Under the pieces are notes generated by a model. It ran no database searches, was not told where the DNA came from, and worked only from the letters and a program-made list of their open reading frames with translations. A DNA stretch of 64,000 bases from an uncultured Draconibacterium sp. (GTDB taxonomy: Bacteria; Bacteroidota; Bacteroidia; Bacteroidales; Prolixibacteraceae): positions 4,746,501 through 4,810,500 of the forward strand of contig NZ_OY781365.1 in the NCBI RefSeq assembly GCF_963676815.1. The letters run 5' to 3'. Of this stretch, positions 16,715 to 26,460 are shown piece by piece. The translations under genes were made by a program, and so were the position numbers. Position 1 is the stretch's first letter; every line of letters starts with the position of its first letter.

Positions 16715-17632
16715 TTAATAAAGTCGTTTCAATTCTGTTTGCATTCTCTGAACGTAATTGTCAACCTGGTCTTTGGTCTCAAAACCAACAATCATCATAT
16801 CAACGCAACCCAGACCAAGCACGAAACGTAACGAATTATCAATTTTTTCACTGTCGTTTCGGAGTTGTCCGTTGCCAACCAGTTTCATGCCTATTACACC
16901 TTTTCCTGATTGGTGCAATTGTTGAATCACTTCAACAACTTCCTGCGGATCGGGTTTGTCCATCGCAATTCCATACGGATTGATACGTGCGTGCAATACA
17001 TCAACCCAGGTACTTTCTACAGCTGCTTTCATAGCATCATACGAATGCACCGACACGCCATGAGCTTTAATAATTCCTTTTGCCTTTAGGTTTGACAGGA
17101 TTTCCATCTGTGGTTTCAACGTTTCCGTCCAGTCCTCGTCAACCATACAATGTATTTGCACCAAATCAATGTAATCAGTATTCATTTCTTTGCGGAAGCG
17201 ATCAACCACAATATCAGCATCGGGACGTTCTTTCTCCGGAATTCCACCCGGACGCGTCCATATTTTTGTGGTGAGTGTTAGTTCTTCACGATTCATTTTA
17301 GTCATGGCTTCAGCAAAAAGCCCATGTGTACCGTAGGTGTCGGCCAAATCGAAATACCGGATGCCTTTGTTGTATGCATGATGTAACAAATCGAGACTGG
17401 TATTTTTATCTTGCTTGGTAAGAAAACTACTTCGGTTGGTTGCATGAACACCGGTTCCCATTCCCAACAACGTTGTTTTTATTCCTGAATTTCCCAACTC
17501 TACCAACTGAAAAGGATCGTGATTTCTGGTGGGAGTGTTGCCGGCATAAATTGGATTGGATAATAGAATATGTGCTGTGCCAGCACTCAGGGCTCCGATA
17601 AATTTTCGACGGTTTATTTGAAAGTTGGCCAT
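16715..17632 (-). CDS. Exported aldo/keto reductase
   Basis: A 305-residue TIM-barrel oxidoreductase with a twin-arginine-like leader (INRRKFIGALSAGTAHILLS). The catalytic tetrad can be read as Asp and Tyr in YFDLADTYGTHG, Lys in LTLTTKIW and His in LVQIHCMVD. The C-terminal GVIGMKLVGNGQL corresponds to the cofactor region. Twin-arginine export fits a protein folded around NADP in the cytoplasm. Many Bacteroidota encode such exported AKRs beside sugar-degrading enzymes. It stands alone between SulP and FRG genes; substrate unknown. Confidence 0.9.
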   Translation of the reverse strand: MANFQINRRKFIGALSAGTAHILLSNPIYAGNTPTRNHDPFQLVELGNSGIKTTLLGMGTGVHATNRSSFLTKQDKNTSLDLLHHAYNKGIRYFDLADTYGTHGLFAEAMTKMNREELTLTTKIWTRPGGIPEKERPDADIVVDRFRKEMNTDYIDLVQIHCMVDEDWTETLKPQMEILSNLKAKGIIKAHGVSVHSYDAMKAAVESTWVDVLHARINPYGIAMDKPDPQEVVEVIQQLHQSGKGVIGMKLVGNGQLRNDSEKIDNSLRFVLGLGCVDMMIVGFETKDQVDNYVQRMQTELKRLY

Positions 17633-17721
17633 AACATTTTATTTAAGTCGTTTAATATTAAAACAGGATGTAAGCAAATTTGTTGAAAGCAAATGGTTTA
17701 GCTATATTTTATCTGTAATGA

Positions 17722-18528
17722 TTATAGTTTTGGACGGTAATGACGTTTGAGCCAACTTGCCAATCCGTCAAGTCCGGGGAAAAGTACCCGCTCGGTAATA
17801 TTAGCCTGGTCGAGTTTGTCGCGTACTTCCCATTTTAATTCAGCAGGTATTATAATCCTTCGGTACAATTCCGGATGTTCTATCAGCCACTCGTCAAAAA
17901 CCGATGTAGCACCAGTCATTACTGAAAAAAGAGCAAACTGGTTAACAATCCGGTCGTCGATTGAAGGTGGTTCAAAAAATAGCGCGTGTCCACTTCCTAT
18001 GGTTTCATCCAGTTTCTGAATGGTAGGAAATACCGATTCCAGCATTTCTACGGTAAAAGCATTGCATTTTTCCAATGTCAGCAATTGGTTCAGTGGTTCC
18101 GGTATCAGTCGGTTTACCTGAACAAAATCAACTTTCCATATCACTCCGTCTAAATCGTATTTTTCGGTATTCGAAGTGGCAAAGTGCATGGCAATATAAG
18201 GCGAGTAGGTCCAATCGAGCAAGCGCGTTGCCAAACCATGATGCTGTGCCAAAACTAAGGCACGTAGAGGAGTGTTGGCCAGCGAGAAATCATCGATGCG
18301 GGCATACTTTCGGAAATTGCGCAACATGTGATATTCCAGTTCCGGACGTTCTCCACAATTGCGAACAAAGCTGTTTTCGAGTTGGTAATTACGGTCGGAG
18401 AGACCACGAAATGCAAAGTCGGATCGGAATCGACCAAGATCCGGTTTCCACGACTGGTGGTAAACTTCCTGCGTTAATTCTTCCCAACTGTTAACACGTA
18501 TGTCGTTTGCTGTTATCTGACAATTCAT
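17722..18528 (-). CDS. FRG domain-containing protein
   Basis: A 268-residue cytoplasmic protein whose N-terminal third contains the FRG signature (FAFRGLSDRNYQLENSFVRNCG, residues about 43-64), followed by LRALVLAQHHGLATRLLDWTYSPYIAMHFA, the second conserved block of the family. FRG proteins are scattered through bacterial accessory genomes and phages; their activity is not established. The family call is solid, function is not. The gene is separated from the small membrane gene upstream by a terminator, so it is probably transcribed alone. Confidence 0.88.
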   Translation of the reverse strand: MNCQITANDIRVNSWEELTQEVYHQSWKPDLGRFRSDFAFRGLSDRNYQLENSFVRNCGERPELEYHMLRNFRKYARIDDFSLANTPLRALVLAQHHGLATRLLDWTYSPYIAMHFATSNTEKYDLDGVIWKVDFVQVNRLIPEPLNQLLTLEKCNAFTVEMLESVFPTIQKLDETIGSGHALFFEPPSIDDRIVNQFALFSVMTGATSVFDEWLIEHPELYRRIIIPAELKWEVRDKLDQANITERVLFPGLDGLASWLKRHYRPKL

Positions 18529-18572
18529 ACTAAATTGATAAGAATATTGAGTTACCTAATTTACAAAAAACA

Positions 18573-18605
18573 AAAACAGGAAACCATTTTCTGATCTCCT
18601 GTTTT
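18573..18605 (-). terminator. Rho-independent terminator
   Basis: AAAACAGGA and TCCTGTTTT form a perfect nine-pair stem with a 15-base loop; the minus strand continues with T-rich sequence. It ends the transcript of the small membrane gene at 18647-18862, just upstream of the FRG gene. Confidence 0.8.
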
Positions 18606-18646
18606 ACGCTTTAAATTATCTGTAACTTATTTCTATGATCTGCCAG

Positions 18647-18862
18647 TTATTCCATACTTTCTTTTGCCACTGTTTGTTCTTTGTTTGATTTGTCTTCTTC
18701 AACATTTGCCTCAAAAGTTGCAGTTTCCTCCGTTTCGGTTGTTTTTACTTTGTGGGTAATAATCTTTTCCACCGGATTACTTTTCTTAACCAGATCGATT
18801 TTATTGCTGATCTTTAATCCAAGAATGTAAAAAATGGAAGAAATGAGGATAAGAGCTTTCAT
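18647..18862 (-). CDS. Small hypothetical protein with N-terminal membrane segment and charged tail
   Basis: A 71-residue protein: one hydrophobic segment (ALILISSIFYILGLKI), then a hydrophilic tail rich in Lys, Glu and Thr. I do not recognise a family. Support for its being a real gene comes from the convincing membrane segment, the charged non-random composition and a dedicated terminator 42 bases after the stop codon. It could be a small inner-membrane protein or an exported peptide. Confidence 0.55.
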   Translation of the reverse strand: MKALILISSIFYILGLKISNKIDLVKKSNPVEKIITHKVKTTETEETATFEANVEEDKSNKEQTVAKESME

Positions 18863-19077
18863 GGTGTTTCCTGTTTTAATTTGAACACCAAATTATGCAA
18901 ACGTCAGTAAATAGCGAAATTATATCTGTGAACTGGCTGATTTATTCTGCCAACAACATTTATAATTCTGCGAAATGCCTGGCTCGATCGATTACCAATT
19001 TCAAATAATCGATAAAAATTTGTGTATTGAGAACGGAAAATAGGGGGCAGGTATAATTCGAACGCAACTTTGAAAGA

Positions 19078-19779
19078 CTAAAGTTTTAATTTTGCCAGGT
19101 AATCATGATGCGGACCCTCTTCAACCAAACTACAATTATAACCAATTTCGTTTGCAAGCAACTGAAGTGTATTGAAGTCGATAAAAAGCCAGTCGAATTG
19201 AGCAACCGATTTTCGGAAACTTACTTTATACTGCATTTCGCCGTAATAGTTGTTATTTGCAATATCAACCCAGTGTGAGCCATCTTCTTCCTCAAAAAGG
19301 TATTTAATATCCGACGAATCGATTAAAATCTGACCATCTTCCAACAGCAGACTTTTTAAATGCGTCAACAATTTTTTCAAACCTGCTAAGGTACCTCCAA
19401 TTCCCGATCCGTTCATCAGCAATAAAATGGTGTTGTATTGCTTCTCACTGTAGTCAAAAATATCTGCGTTAACCACCTTTACAATTCCCTGTTTACGCAT
19501 TACCTCAGCCGAAATTTCTGATTTTTCGAGTGCGGTAACATTGTATCCTTTTTTTTGCAATATGAGTGAATGGCAACCGGCAGCAGCACCAATATCTAAA
19601 ATGCGGCCTTTACAATTTTTAAGCGCCACCTTCTCCAGTTTCGGAAGTTCCTTTTCGTTTCGGAAGAAATAAGACGGAGCAATTGTTTCTCCCTCAGTGT
19701 AGTTCGAATCTACTTGTATTTGCGGTGCTTTGCCTCGCTCAAAATATTCTTTTATGGCTATGCCAAACGGATCATTCAT
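19078..19779 (-). CDS. Class I SAM-dependent methyltransferase
   Basis: A 233-residue protein with SAM-binding motif I (GRILDIGAAAGCHSLILQKKG, about residues 55-75), the acidic end of strand 2 (VTALEKS) and motif IV region NTILLLMNGSGIGG. It lacks a recognisable substrate-specific domain, so whether the substrate is a small molecule, RNA or protein is unknown. The ATG at 19779 begins MNDPFGIAIKEYFERG, a stretch shared by related proteins. No operon partner is obvious. Confidence 0.87.
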   Translation of the reverse strand: MNDPFGIAIKEYFERGKAPQIQVDSNYTEGETIAPSYFFRNEKELPKLEKVALKNCKGRILDIGAAAGCHSLILQKKGYNVTALEKSEISAEVMRKQGIVKVVNADIFDYSEKQYNTILLLMNGSGIGGTLAGLKKLLTHLKSLLLEDGQILIDSSDIKYLFEEEDGSHWVDIANNNYYGEMQYKVSFRKSVAQFDWLFIDFNTLQLLANEIGYNCSLVEEGPHHDYLAKLKL

Positions 19780-19932
19780 AATTTAATACAGTTTTGTATC
19801 TGAGTGTTGTATTACACATTTATTTATGAAAATATACAACTTTCATTTTAGTAAGCCTACAACTGTTTATTATTAATTTTACAATTTATCAGCAAGCAGG
19901 TTTACGCCTGTAAAAGTTTACAACGCGAAGTT

Positions 19933-20718
19933 TTAAATGTTAATATTACCTACTAAATAGGTTACGGCTTTTCCTCCAATTTCAACCCGGTCGCCAAGGT
20001 GTTTACAGTGCAGCTTGCCACCTCTTTTTGAGATTTGCCTGGCATACAAAGTACTTTTGTTGAGCTTATCGGCCCAGTACGGAATTAGCATGGTATGTGC
20101 CGACCCGGTTACCGGATCTTCATTAATACCAACAGAAGGCGCAAAAAAGCGCGAAACAAAATCATATTTTTCCGATGGGGCAGTGCAAATAATTCCACGC
20201 GAAGTGGCTTCTAACATTTGTGTAAAATCGGGTTCTAAATTGGCAATTTCATTTTCATTTTTAAATACCAACATCAGGTCTTCGCGCCCCTTAAAACATT
20301 CTTGTGGATGAATGCCAAAAGCTGTTTTTAGCCCGGTTGGAACATATTTGGCTTCAACTTCTGATGCCGGAAAATTTAAAACCAGCAAATCGCCTTCTTT
20401 TTTTACGCTCAGTTTTCCGCTTCGCGAGTGAAAACAAATGCCGTCGGCAGCAAGTTTTAAATGCTCAAACATAACATGCGAAGTTGCCAGTGTAGCATGA
20501 CCACAAAGATCAACTTCAGCTTCAGGAGTGAACCAACGAATATGAAAGCAGTTGTCCTTTTTTATGAAAAAAGCTGTTTCCGAAAGGTTATTTTCCAATG
20601 CCAGTTTTTGCATCGTATTATCTGAAAGCCATTCATTTTGAAGAGGGATAACAGCCGCCGGATTTCCTTCAAAAATTTTTTCAGCAAAGGCATCAACCTG
20701 ATATACAGTTAAATTCAT
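19933..20718 (-). CDS. PhzF-family isomerase-like protein
   Basis: About 261 residues, starting at the ATG at 20718 (MNLTVYQVDAFAE...). Two hot-dog-like halves are visible: FEGNPAAVIPL and NLSETAFFI in the first, with the catalytic Glu of NNLSETAF, then DLCGHATLA, and GINEDPVTGSAHTMLIPYW in the second. These are the PhzF family signatures. PhzF itself isomerises a phenazine precursor; most homologues outside phenazine producers have unknown substrates, and no phenazine gene is present, so the name should not be read as a pathway assignment. Confidence 0.9.
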   Translation of the reverse strand: MNLTVYQVDAFAEKIFEGNPAAVIPLQNEWLSDNTMQKLALENNLSETAFFIKKDNCFHIRWFTPEAEVDLCGHATLATSHVMFEHLKLAADGICFHSRSGKLSVKKEGDLLVLNFPASEVEAKYVPTGLKTAFGIHPQECFKGREDLMLVFKNENEIANLEPDFTQMLEATSRGIICTAPSEKYDFVSRFFAPSVGINEDPVTGSAHTMLIPYWADKLNKSTLYARQISKRGGKLHCKHLGDRVEIGGKAVTYLVGNINI

Positions 20719-20852
20719 AGAATAAGCAATTAAGTTGTGTTGCAAAGTTAAACGATTATATACAATAGTTCAAAACAATATGGTTGCTCCAATAAGTTTT
20801 AATGTTGCTTAAACATTACATTATGTAATAAAAAATGTTATAACTCTGAAGA

Positions 20853-23264
20853 CTAGAATTTTAATGTGAGTTTTAAATTGAATTTCCGCGAAGTAAGGTA
20901 ATTCGGAACAGCATACTGGTCGCCATAAATACTAGACACCCAGAAATACGAAATTGTATTGTTTATATTCAGAATATTAAACACTTCCAAACTCAGCCAC
21001 ATATCAGTTATATGCCTGAAAAACGGGCTGTTTGAGCGATTTGCCGAACTGATAAAAACCTTTGAAAATCCGAGGTCGATACGGCGGTAAGGAGGCATCC
21101 GAAAAACATCTTGGTAACGCTCTCCATTTGGTGGCCCGGTTGGCAGGCGCGCACCATAAAACCCTGATAGTTGCATTTTATAGGTTGGGTTTCCGGGCAA
21201 GTAATCCTGAAAAAACATACTGAAATTCATCCACTGGTCAGTTGGTCGGGGAATCATCCCATGTCCATCGCCTTTAATATCCTCCTCGGTTTGAAGGAAA
21301 GACAAACTTGCCCACGATTGCAGACCACTAACAAACTCACCATTAATTTTAAAATCAACTCCGGCTGCATATCCCGTTGCTTCTTCTTCGGCCAGGTAGC
21401 GTATACGAACATTGTCAACCTGGTATGGAATCAGTCGGTTCATGTGTTTATAATAGGCCTCTGATGTAAAACGAAATGGGCGGTCCCAGGCGGTAAACAG
21501 CAAGTCGGTGCCTCCAACCAGCTGGAACGAACGTTGTGCTTTTGAGTTGTAATTAATGTAACCGTCACTTTTTTTCAGCTCTTTAAAAAATGGCGACTGA
21601 TGGTACATCCCTGCCGAAAGCCGGAACGACATTTTTTTCTCCCACTCGGGAAAATAGCTTAATGTGGCACGCGGGCTAATAAGCAGTTCATCGTTAAAAT
21701 CCCAGTAATTAAAACGTGCTCCGCCGGTTAAGTATAAATCGCCACTATTTATGGGCACACTCCAGGTATCCTGAATGTAACCGGTTATGCGGTTCGAACT
21801 GATTTTGTTTCTGGCATTTAATGTGTAAAACAAATTAACTTCGCTATCAGAATAAGGAATTGAATAGCCGGCTGAATCGCGATAGATCCATTCGTTCAAT
21901 TCGTCGTTTATCTTTTCGTGCTGAAATTTTATTCCCCAGTTTAACAGGTGTTTCTCTGAGTTGTATGCTCCTTTGTGTGAAAAACTGAAAACCGTTGCAT
22001 CCAGGCTGTTTCGTGCATGATTTATAAATGTACCAACACCCAGATTCAGGGAACTGTCGCCGAATTCTTCCGAGCCCATATTTCGCTCTAACTGGTTCAG
22101 ATAATATTGCCCTTGTATGTCGTATGTCTCGTTTTCTTTGGCATGATAAGCCGAAGCAATAAACTTTAAATTAAGGTTTGGATTTGGATGATAGTTGGCT
22201 GTAACAGCACCAAGATAGGTTTTAAAATCATCCTGTTCCTGGCCATCAAAATAAATTCGGGTATTAAGTGGGTTTTGCCACGTTCCGAAAGTTGTTTCGC
22301 GCGTTTGCGGAATAAAATTGTATTGGTTTTGTGCTACGTTACCCAAAAACGAGAGGTCGAATTTCTCGTTAAACTGGTAAGTAATGTATGTTTGAAAATC
22401 GAGAAAGCGCGGATCGTATTCGCCTTGTTCATCTAAACTACCCAACATGTATCGGTTAGTTTTGTAACGAAGCCCTGAAATATGTGATAGCTTTCCGTTT
22501 AAAGTTACATCTTCAAAATGGGCTGTTGCTCCCAGCATACTAATCGATGCGGATCCTTTAAAATCGCTTGGCTTGCGGTACTTAATGTCTAATACCGATG
22601 ACATTTTATCGCCGTATTTGGCATTAAAACCACCTGCCGAAAAATCGATGGTGGAAACCATGTCGCTGTTTACAAAGCTTAAACCTTCCTGCTGGCCGGC
22701 GCGAATTAAAAAGGGACGATAAACCTCAACATCGTTAACATAAACCAGGTTTTCGTCGAAATTACCACCGCGAACGGTGTATTGCGAACTTAACTCATTG
22801 TTTGATGCAACGCCGGGTAAGGTTTTCAATCCGGCTTCAATACCTCCCGATGCACTTGAAATTGAGTTGATTATTTTGGGATCGAGACTTACGATGCTTC
22901 CACCGTTTCGTCGCTGTTCTTTTACAATAATCTCTGCCAGTTCTAAATTCATTTCCGGCATTTCAATTTGCTTTATAATGGTTTCTTCGCGATTGGCAAA
23001 AACCGAATCCTGAAAAGTTTGATACCCCAGGGATGAGAAAATTACAGTAAGTTGTTTTCGTGCCGGAATGCGAAGCAAAAATTCGCCGTTGGCATTTGTC
23101 GTGGTTCCCAGGGTTGGATATTCTTTTAATACCACGTTTACCATATCAATCGGAACGCCGTTTTGATCGCTGATAACACCTTTTAAAGTTGCGTTGTTAC
23201 TTTGCCCAAAAGAAACGATTTGGCTTAGCAGTAAAAAGAATAGAATGGTAAAGTTTTTCATCAT
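20853..23264 (-). CDS. TonB-dependent receptor with carboxypeptidase-like N-terminal domain
   Basis: An outer-membrane beta-barrel protein of about 803 residues. It has a signal peptide (LFFLLLSQIVSFGQ), a CarboxypepD_reg-like domain (ATLKGVISDQNGVPIDMVNVVLKEY, about residues 25-105), a TonB plug (GIEAGLKTLPGVASNNELSSQYTVRGGNFDENLVYVNDVEVYRP) and a barrel ending in an aromatic residue (FNLKLTLKF). Adjacent Met codons at 23264 and 23261 are both possible. It has no SusD partner or sigma/FecR pair next to it, so the ligand is open; siderophores, vitamins or oligosaccharides are usual. Confidence 0.93.
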   Translation of the reverse strand: MMKNFTILFFLLLSQIVSFGQSNNATLKGVISDQNGVPIDMVNVVLKEYPTLGTTTNANGEFLLRIPARKQLTVIFSSLGYQTFQDSVFANREETIIKQIEMPEMNLELAEIIVKEQRRNGGSIVSLDPKIINSISSASGGIEAGLKTLPGVASNNELSSQYTVRGGNFDENLVYVNDVEVYRPFLIRAGQQEGLSFVNSDMVSTIDFSAGGFNAKYGDKMSSVLDIKYRKPSDFKGSASISMLGATAHFEDVTLNGKLSHISGLRYKTNRYMLGSLDEQGEYDPRFLDFQTYITYQFNEKFDLSFLGNVAQNQYNFIPQTRETTFGTWQNPLNTRIYFDGQEQDDFKTYLGAVTANYHPNPNLNLKFIASAYHAKENETYDIQGQYYLNQLERNMGSEEFGDSSLNLGVGTFINHARNSLDATVFSFSHKGAYNSEKHLLNWGIKFQHEKINDELNEWIYRDSAGYSIPYSDSEVNLFYTLNARNKISSNRITGYIQDTWSVPINSGDLYLTGGARFNYWDFNDELLISPRATLSYFPEWEKKMSFRLSAGMYHQSPFFKELKKSDGYINYNSKAQRSFQLVGGTDLLFTAWDRPFRFTSEAYYKHMNRLIPYQVDNVRIRYLAEEEATGYAAGVDFKINGEFVSGLQSWASLSFLQTEEDIKGDGHGMIPRPTDQWMNFSMFFQDYLPGNPTYKMQLSGFYGARLPTGPPNGERYQDVFRMPPYRRIDLGFSKVFISSANRSNSPFFRHITDMWLSLEVFNILNINNTISYFWVSSIYGDQYAVPNYLTSRKFNLKLTLKF

Positions 23265-23349
23265 TGGCGCAAAACTATGTAAACACGTTTTTATAATCAA
23301 CATTATATTGATTAATAAATTGTGCGATCATGATAATTTTATCTACAAT

Positions 23350-25353
23350 TTACTTTGTAATACCCGGCCAGTCATCTGTTCTAAAAGGATTGGCAGGTAA
23401 CAATTCAAGGTTATATAGGTTTAAGTCATCAGGATTGTCGGCCCAGCCAAAACGCACTGCCACCGGGTTGGTAACCGCATAAGAATAAACTACAACCGTA
23501 TTTTTGTTAATAATCTCGGCTTTTGCCCAATAAAACTCCCTGTCGGCCCCGGCTATAGTAAATGCTTTTACATAGCCATATTTGTCTTTTACCGCCAAAC
23601 CCGATCCTGTTTCTGAAAAGGTGATGTACGCTTTGCCATCTTTAAATTCCACCGACTCGAAAGTTGGACCGGTGTATACAATATCTTTGTTGTAAGCTAC
23701 CTTAATCGCATTTAAAGCCAATCGTTTTCCCACGTCTTGCTTGTTACGCGGGTGAATATCGTCAGCTTCGCCAATATCAATAGCGGATGCCATTCCTGTA
23801 TTTGGCAGATCCAATGTCATTGTTTGTGCCTCGCGCAGTTCTGCCCATTCGCTCTCTGTTGGTTTTTGTACCGGTTTCATATAATTGGCCAGTTGCACAT
23901 ATAAAAACGGGAAATTGCCTTGGTTCCATTGTGTGCGCCAATCGTTAATTAAATTCGGAAATACACGTTGATACTGTTTTGCCCTGCTGGCATTTGATTC
24001 GCCCTGATACCAGATAACACCTTTAATACCGAATGGTACAATTGGGTTTATCATGCCATTGAATAAAAGGGTAGGATACGAGTTTGGTCCGAGATCAATA
24101 TCCTGCATTACAGCTTTTGAAATTTTGAATTTCCAATCGCCCGAGATATCTATTTTTTCCTGCCCGATTGCAACATACTGGTCTTCCGGATCGCCCCAGA
24201 TTCCACCGCCACCACCAGTGTCGTTAACTCGAACAACAATCATGTTTTTGCCGGGATTTAAGTATTTCTTATCAATGGTGTACACTCTTTCTTTGTCGTA
24301 CTGGTTTTCCGTTTTCCCAATTTCAATTCCATTTAAAAAGGTAATGTCCGAATCATCTATTTTTCCCAAGTGCAGGTTGAGGTTGGTTTGCGTTTGGTCT
24401 TCAGTAAGGTCAATCTCTTTTCGGTACCAGCCAACTCCGTCAATATCAATATAACCTTGTTCTTCCCATAATCCCGGAGCAATAATCTTACTCCAGTCGG
24501 TATCGTTTAATTCAGGGTCCGACCATACAGGTTCTCCATTCTGCATTCCTTCATCTTCAGTGGGAATTTCACCACCCAGTATTTTGCGAATTTCAGCTTC
24601 TTTATTTTTTCGGTACTCCTCAAGATTCATTTGTTGCAACTCAATCATCGGCTCCCTAAAATCGGGATCGTTTTGAATGGTTTGCGAACTGGTCCATGTT
24701 TCGGCAACTGTACCTCCCCACGACGAGTGAATCAATCCGATAGGTACATCCAGTTCTTCCTGTAAAGCTTTGCCAAAAAAATAGCCAACTGCCGAAAAAT
24801 TGTGGGCAGTTTGTGGGGTGCATTCCAGCCATTCACCACTCTCCATATCTTCCTCAGCAAATTGTGCTACTTTGCGAGGTACCGTAAACAACCGTATGTT
24901 AGAATGCTTGGCAGCAGCTACTTCTTCATCGGCATTTTTTACCTGCGCCAGCGGCCATTCCATATTCGATTGCCCTGAGCAAACCCAAACTTCTCCGATC
25001 ATTACATTTGTTAACGAAATGGTGTTTTTACCTTTTATCCTAAGTGTGAATGGTCCTCCGTACTTTTGAGCCGGCAGTTTTGCCATCCATTTGCCATCCG
25101 AATCAGCAGTTGTTTCTGAAGTGGACAACATAACGGTCGACATCATACCTGTATTTCCATTGGTTTCAACTCTTTGTTCTAGAAGAGAAACGGAGATTTC
25201 CTCTCCCGGCGTTGCCCAGCCCCAAACAGGAATCTCAATTCCTTGTTGCAATACCATATTTGAACTAAATATTTTGGGGAGTTTTACTTCTGCATTTACA
25301 CTAAAAACAACAGCAGAAAGTAAAACATATAGCAGAATGAGCTTTGTCTTCAT
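23350..25353 (-). CDS. Secreted sialate O-acetylesterase-like SGNH hydrolase
   Basis: About 667 residues from the ATG at 25353, which opens a clean signal peptide (KLILLYVLLSAVVFSVNAE). The SGNH/GDSL motifs of sialate O-acetylesterases are visible: block I VCSGQSNMEWPL with the nucleophile Ser, a GVIWYQGESN block, and block V DDIHPRNKQDVGKRLA with the Asp/His pair. A beta-sandwich insertion lies between blocks (GWYRKEIDLTEDQTQTNL...). Homologues remove acetyl groups from sialic acids or from plant xylans. Nearby GH genes favour polysaccharide deacetylation, but the substrate is inferred. Confidence 0.9.
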   Translation of the reverse strand: MKTKLILLYVLLSAVVFSVNAEVKLPKIFSSNMVLQQGIEIPVWGWATPGEEISVSLLEQRVETNGNTGMMSTVMLSTSETTADSDGKWMAKLPAQKYGGPFTLRIKGKNTISLTNVMIGEVWVCSGQSNMEWPLAQVKNADEEVAAAKHSNIRLFTVPRKVAQFAEEDMESGEWLECTPQTAHNFSAVGYFFGKALQEELDVPIGLIHSSWGGTVAETWTSSQTIQNDPDFREPMIELQQMNLEEYRKNKEAEIRKILGGEIPTEDEGMQNGEPVWSDPELNDTDWSKIIAPGLWEEQGYIDIDGVGWYRKEIDLTEDQTQTNLNLHLGKIDDSDITFLNGIEIGKTENQYDKERVYTIDKKYLNPGKNMIVVRVNDTGGGGGIWGDPEDQYVAIGQEKIDISGDWKFKISKAVMQDIDLGPNSYPTLLFNGMINPIVPFGIKGVIWYQGESNASRAKQYQRVFPNLINDWRTQWNQGNFPFLYVQLANYMKPVQKPTESEWAELREAQTMTLDLPNTGMASAIDIGEADDIHPRNKQDVGKRLALNAIKVAYNKDIVYTGPTFESVEFKDGKAYITFSETGSGLAVKDKYGYVKAFTIAGADREFYWAKAEIINKNTVVVYSYAVTNPVAVRFGWADNPDDLNLYNLELLPANPFRTDDWPGITK

Positions 25354-25454
25354 AACGATAAATATTGTTTTATCAAAACTAATGATTTGAATGATATCAC
25401 CAGTCAAATCATTAGTGTTTATACGTTTATATATTTTAAAACGGGGGGCGAGAC

Positions 25455-25751
25455 TTAAAGTTTGCCCGATTTGCGGAAATATTCAGAGATAGCTTCTATA
25501 TAAGTTTCGTAGGCATGAATTCCCTGAGGGGTGATGCTTAAAGTAGTTAACGGATAATTTTTGCGAAACGATTTTTTTACTTTTATGTAGCCACCCTCTT
25601 TCAGTTTTGTAATCTGGAAACTCAGGTTGCCTTTGGTGGTTTCGATATTTTCGAGCAGATACGAAAACTCGGCCGACTTTGAGTTTAGTAAAATGGTCAT
25701 TATTGCCAACCGAACCTGCGAGTGAAGAAGTGGATCGAGGCTTTTAAACAT
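25455..25751 (-). CDS. Winged-helix transcriptional regulator
   Basis: A 98-residue DNA-binding protein with a winged-helix fold: SQVRLAIMTILLNSKSAEFSYLLENIETTKGNLSFQITKL forms helices 1-3 and GYIKVKKSFRKNYPLTTLSITPQG the wing. It belongs to the small MarR/ArsR-like group found beside membrane proteins in Bacteroidota. It overlaps the upstream membrane gene by eight bases, so the two are co-translated; the regulator probably controls this operon in response to something linked to the membrane protein. Confidence 0.88.
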   Translation of the reverse strand: MFKSLDPLLHSQVRLAIMTILLNSKSAEFSYLLENIETTKGNLSFQITKLKEGGYIKVKKSFRKNYPLTTLSITPQGIHAYETYIEAISEYFRKSGKL

Positions 25752-26364
25752 GGGCAGATTTTTTACTTTGCAAATACATTAAAACTCCGGGAATAACAAA
25801 ACAAACAAAGTTGGCTATTGCCCTAATCAGGAATTGGTCAACCAGGTCGATACGGGCACACCACACAGCAGCTAACCACATAACAACACCACTTACCGAT
25901 AATAACTTGTATCTGTAAATTCCACCGGTAATAAAAAGTGCAAAGCCAATTAAAACCATTTGTAGCGGATGAAGCAGCGAAAAGTCAACTTCTTGCAGCA
26001 AACTTTTGGTAACTATCACATTCAGGTTATGGGCAATAATAATTCCCAGCCAAACAAAACGTGTTGAAATTGCCGCATAGGTGCGCTGTTTTGGTTTACG
26101 GAGGAACAGATAATAGATGGTAAATCCGATTAATAATACAGCGGCTAAGATATTCAATAAATCAATAATATTTCGCTCCCACCAAACTACAATTTGGGTG
26201 GATCTGTAGTAGTGTAGAAAGAACCCGATGGTAAATGATGCGCCCCATAAAATGAGTAAGATGCCGTCTTCGTATAACGAACGTTTTGATGTTGCAATGG
26301 CAGTTTTGAGTGTTTTCAACATTTCGTTATCACTCATTTCCTGGTTCGATGTAATTGATTCCAT
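25744..26364 (-). CDS. Multipass membrane protein, partner of winged-helix regulator
   Basis: A 206-residue protein with a short cytoplasmic N-terminus and about five to six membrane segments (GILLILWGASFTIGFFLHYY, LLNILAAVLLIGFTIYYLFL and others). I do not recognise a function. The family-like pairing of such a protein with a small winged-helix regulator recurs in Bacteroidota, where the membrane protein is uncharacterised. The eight-base overlap with the regulator gene supports one operon, with this gene first. Confidence 0.75.
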   Translation of the reverse strand: MESITSNQEMSDNEMLKTLKTAIATSKRSLYEDGILLILWGASFTIGFFLHYYRSTQIVVWWERNIIDLLNILAAVLLIGFTIYYLFLRKPKQRTYAAISTRFVWLGIIIAHNLNVIVTKSLLQEVDFSLLHPLQMVLIGFALFITGGIYRYKLLSVSGVVMWLAAVWCARIDLVDQFLIRAIANFVCFVIPGVLMYLQSKKSAHV

Positions 26365-26460
26365 TATGGTATTTTGTTTGTAAAGTTAAATAAGTTTGTA
26401 ATACAAACCAAATAAGCATCTAAAAAATAACGTTTTAGAGGAGAGCTCTTTCTTTTATTT

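Noticed and set aside
19933..20718. Phenazine biosynthesis role for the PhzF-like gene
   Set aside because: No other phenazine gene is nearby and PhzF homologues are widespread with other, unknown roles.
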